A DNA stretch of 6,184 bases, taken from NCBI GenBank assembly GCA_021815655.1, contig JAKAGJ010000153.1:1-6184 (forward strand), written 5' to 3'. The position numbers were made by a program, and so were the translations under genes. Below are positions 5,522 to 6,184 of this stretch, in pieces. The notes under the pieces were generated by a model. The model was not told the DNA's origin and made no database searches. It worked only from the letters and a program-made list of their open reading frames with translations. Within the stretch, counting starts at the first letter, position 1. The number at the start of each line of letters is the position of its first letter. The stretch comes from Deltaproteobacteria bacterium. Its GTDB lineage: Bacteria > Desulfobacterota > Desulfarculia > Desulfarculales > Desulfarculaceae.

Positions 5522-6184
5522 ATGAAGCTAGCCGATGATCTTTTCGTTTACCCCTGGACCCAGCCCTCGGCCAACAACTGCAACACCTATCTGGCCGGCG
5601 GGGCGGTACCGGTCCTGATCGACCCCGGCCACACCCGCCTGTTCGCCCACGTGCAGCGGGGCCTGGGCCAGGACGGCATCCAGCAGATGCCCCGGCTGGT
5701 GGTGCTCACCCATTGCCATCCCGACCACCTGGAGGCGGCCCCGTCCCTGCAGAAGGCCGGCCTGCGCCTGGCCATGCACGCCCGCGAGGTGACCTTCCTG
5801 GATGAGGAGGGGCGCCAGATGGCCGCCTCCCTGGGGCTGAACCTGCCCGAGATGCAAATGGACATCCTGCTGGAAGAGGGCGAGCTGAAAGTCGGCGAGG
5901 AGGTTTTCCAGGTGCTGCATACCCCCGGCCACTCGCCGGGGCACCTGTGTCTGTACTGGCCCCGCCACAAGGCGCTTTTCGCCGGCGATTTGATCTTCGC
6001 CCAGGGCGTGGGCCGCGTGGACTTTCCCGGCGGCGACGGCGCGGCGCTCAAGCAATCCATCCAGCGCATGGCCGGGCTGGACCTGCAATGGCTCCTGCCC
6101 GGCCACGGCCCCATGCTAAAAGGGGCCGAAAACATCAAGCGCAACTTCGAGCTGATCGAGAAAACCTACTTTTCGTCGTTATAA
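5522..6184 (+). CDS. Metallo-beta-lactamase-fold hydrolase, glyoxalase II-like
   Basis: The 220-residue product is a complete single-domain MBL-fold enzyme without a signal peptide, so it is cytoplasmic. The metal ligands are all present: THCHPDH (63-69: H64, H66, D68, H69), TPGHSPGH (134-141, ligand H137), the bridging aspartate D156 in FAGD, and H195 in LPGHG. This is the dinuclear zinc or iron site of the glyoxalase II-like hydrolase group. The N-terminus (residues 1-34, NNCNTYLAG...VLIDPG) is the usual first beta-sandwich. The substrate cannot be told from sequence; family members hydrolyse thioesters such as S-lactoylglutathione, among others. There is no added rubredoxin, flavodoxin or RNA-binding domain, so it is not a flavodiiron protein or an RNase. 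The ATG has AGGAG about 5 bases upstream. It is divergent from yjbQ, and its TAA stop is the last three bases of the window. Confidence 0.92.
   Translation: MKLADDLFVYPWTQPSANNCNTYLAGGAVPVLIDPGHTRLFAHVQRGLGQDGIQQMPRLVVLTHCHPDHLEAAPSLQKAGLRLAMHAREVTFLDEEGRQMAASLGLNLPEMQMDILLEEGELKVGEEVFQVLHTPGHSPGHLCLYWPRHKALFAGDLIFAQGVGRVDFPGGDGAALKQSIQRMAGLDLQWLLPGHGPMLKGAENIKRNFELIEKTYFSSL

Overview
The window reads as chromosomal DNA from a GC-rich, sulfate- or sulfite-reducing bacterium. The evidence is a complete dsrA-dsrB pair encoding both subunits of dissimilatory sulfite reductase, with every siroheme and ferredoxin cysteine in place. High GC content and the style of the flanking genes suggest Desulfobacterota (the former Deltaproteobacteria), perhaps a Desulfarculales-like lineage. 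The phylum call is an inference and the order is a guess.

Layout. Positions 1-352 (minus) hold the first 117 codons of a membrane-anchored class D beta-lactamase/penicillin-binding-type protein that runs off the left edge. Positions 353-487 hold a second hairpin and a strong rho-independent terminator for dsrAB. dsrB (488-1561) and dsrA (1586-2857) lie on the minus strand, 24 bp apart, each with a strong Shine-Dalgarno. Positions 2858-3202 are a 345-bp divergent intergenic region. It contains a consensus sigma-70 promoter (TTGACA, 17 bp, TATAAT) reading into dsrAB, a predicted leader of about 230 nt, and a set of nested and crossing inverted repeats ending two bases before the dsrA ribosome binding site. 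A small unrecognised 89-residue gene (3203-3472, plus) is transcribed away from dsrA. A GC-rich hairpin at 3499-3530 lies between it and a converging minus-strand group of three genes: yjbQ (5431-5036), a TPR protein (4988-4227) and a secreted SYLF/Ysc84 protein (4234-3539). From a short divergent intergenic region a metallo-beta-lactamase-fold hydrolase (5522-6184, plus) reads to the window edge, its stop codon being the last three bases.

How they work together. DsrA and DsrB form the alpha2beta2 enzyme that reduces sulfite in the last step of sulfate respiration. The small activator gene dsrD, which usually follows dsrB in sulfate reducers, is absent: a terminator follows directly. The yjbQ-TPR-SYLF group is probably one operon (47-bp gap, then an 8-bp overlap), but no shared pathway can be read from it. 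The beta-lactamase-like and MBL-fold genes look like independent units.

The most interesting parts are the dsrAB control region (consensus promoter, a repeated -10-region motif and a structured leader), the missing dsrD, and the small divergent gene ending in a C-terminal CxxC.
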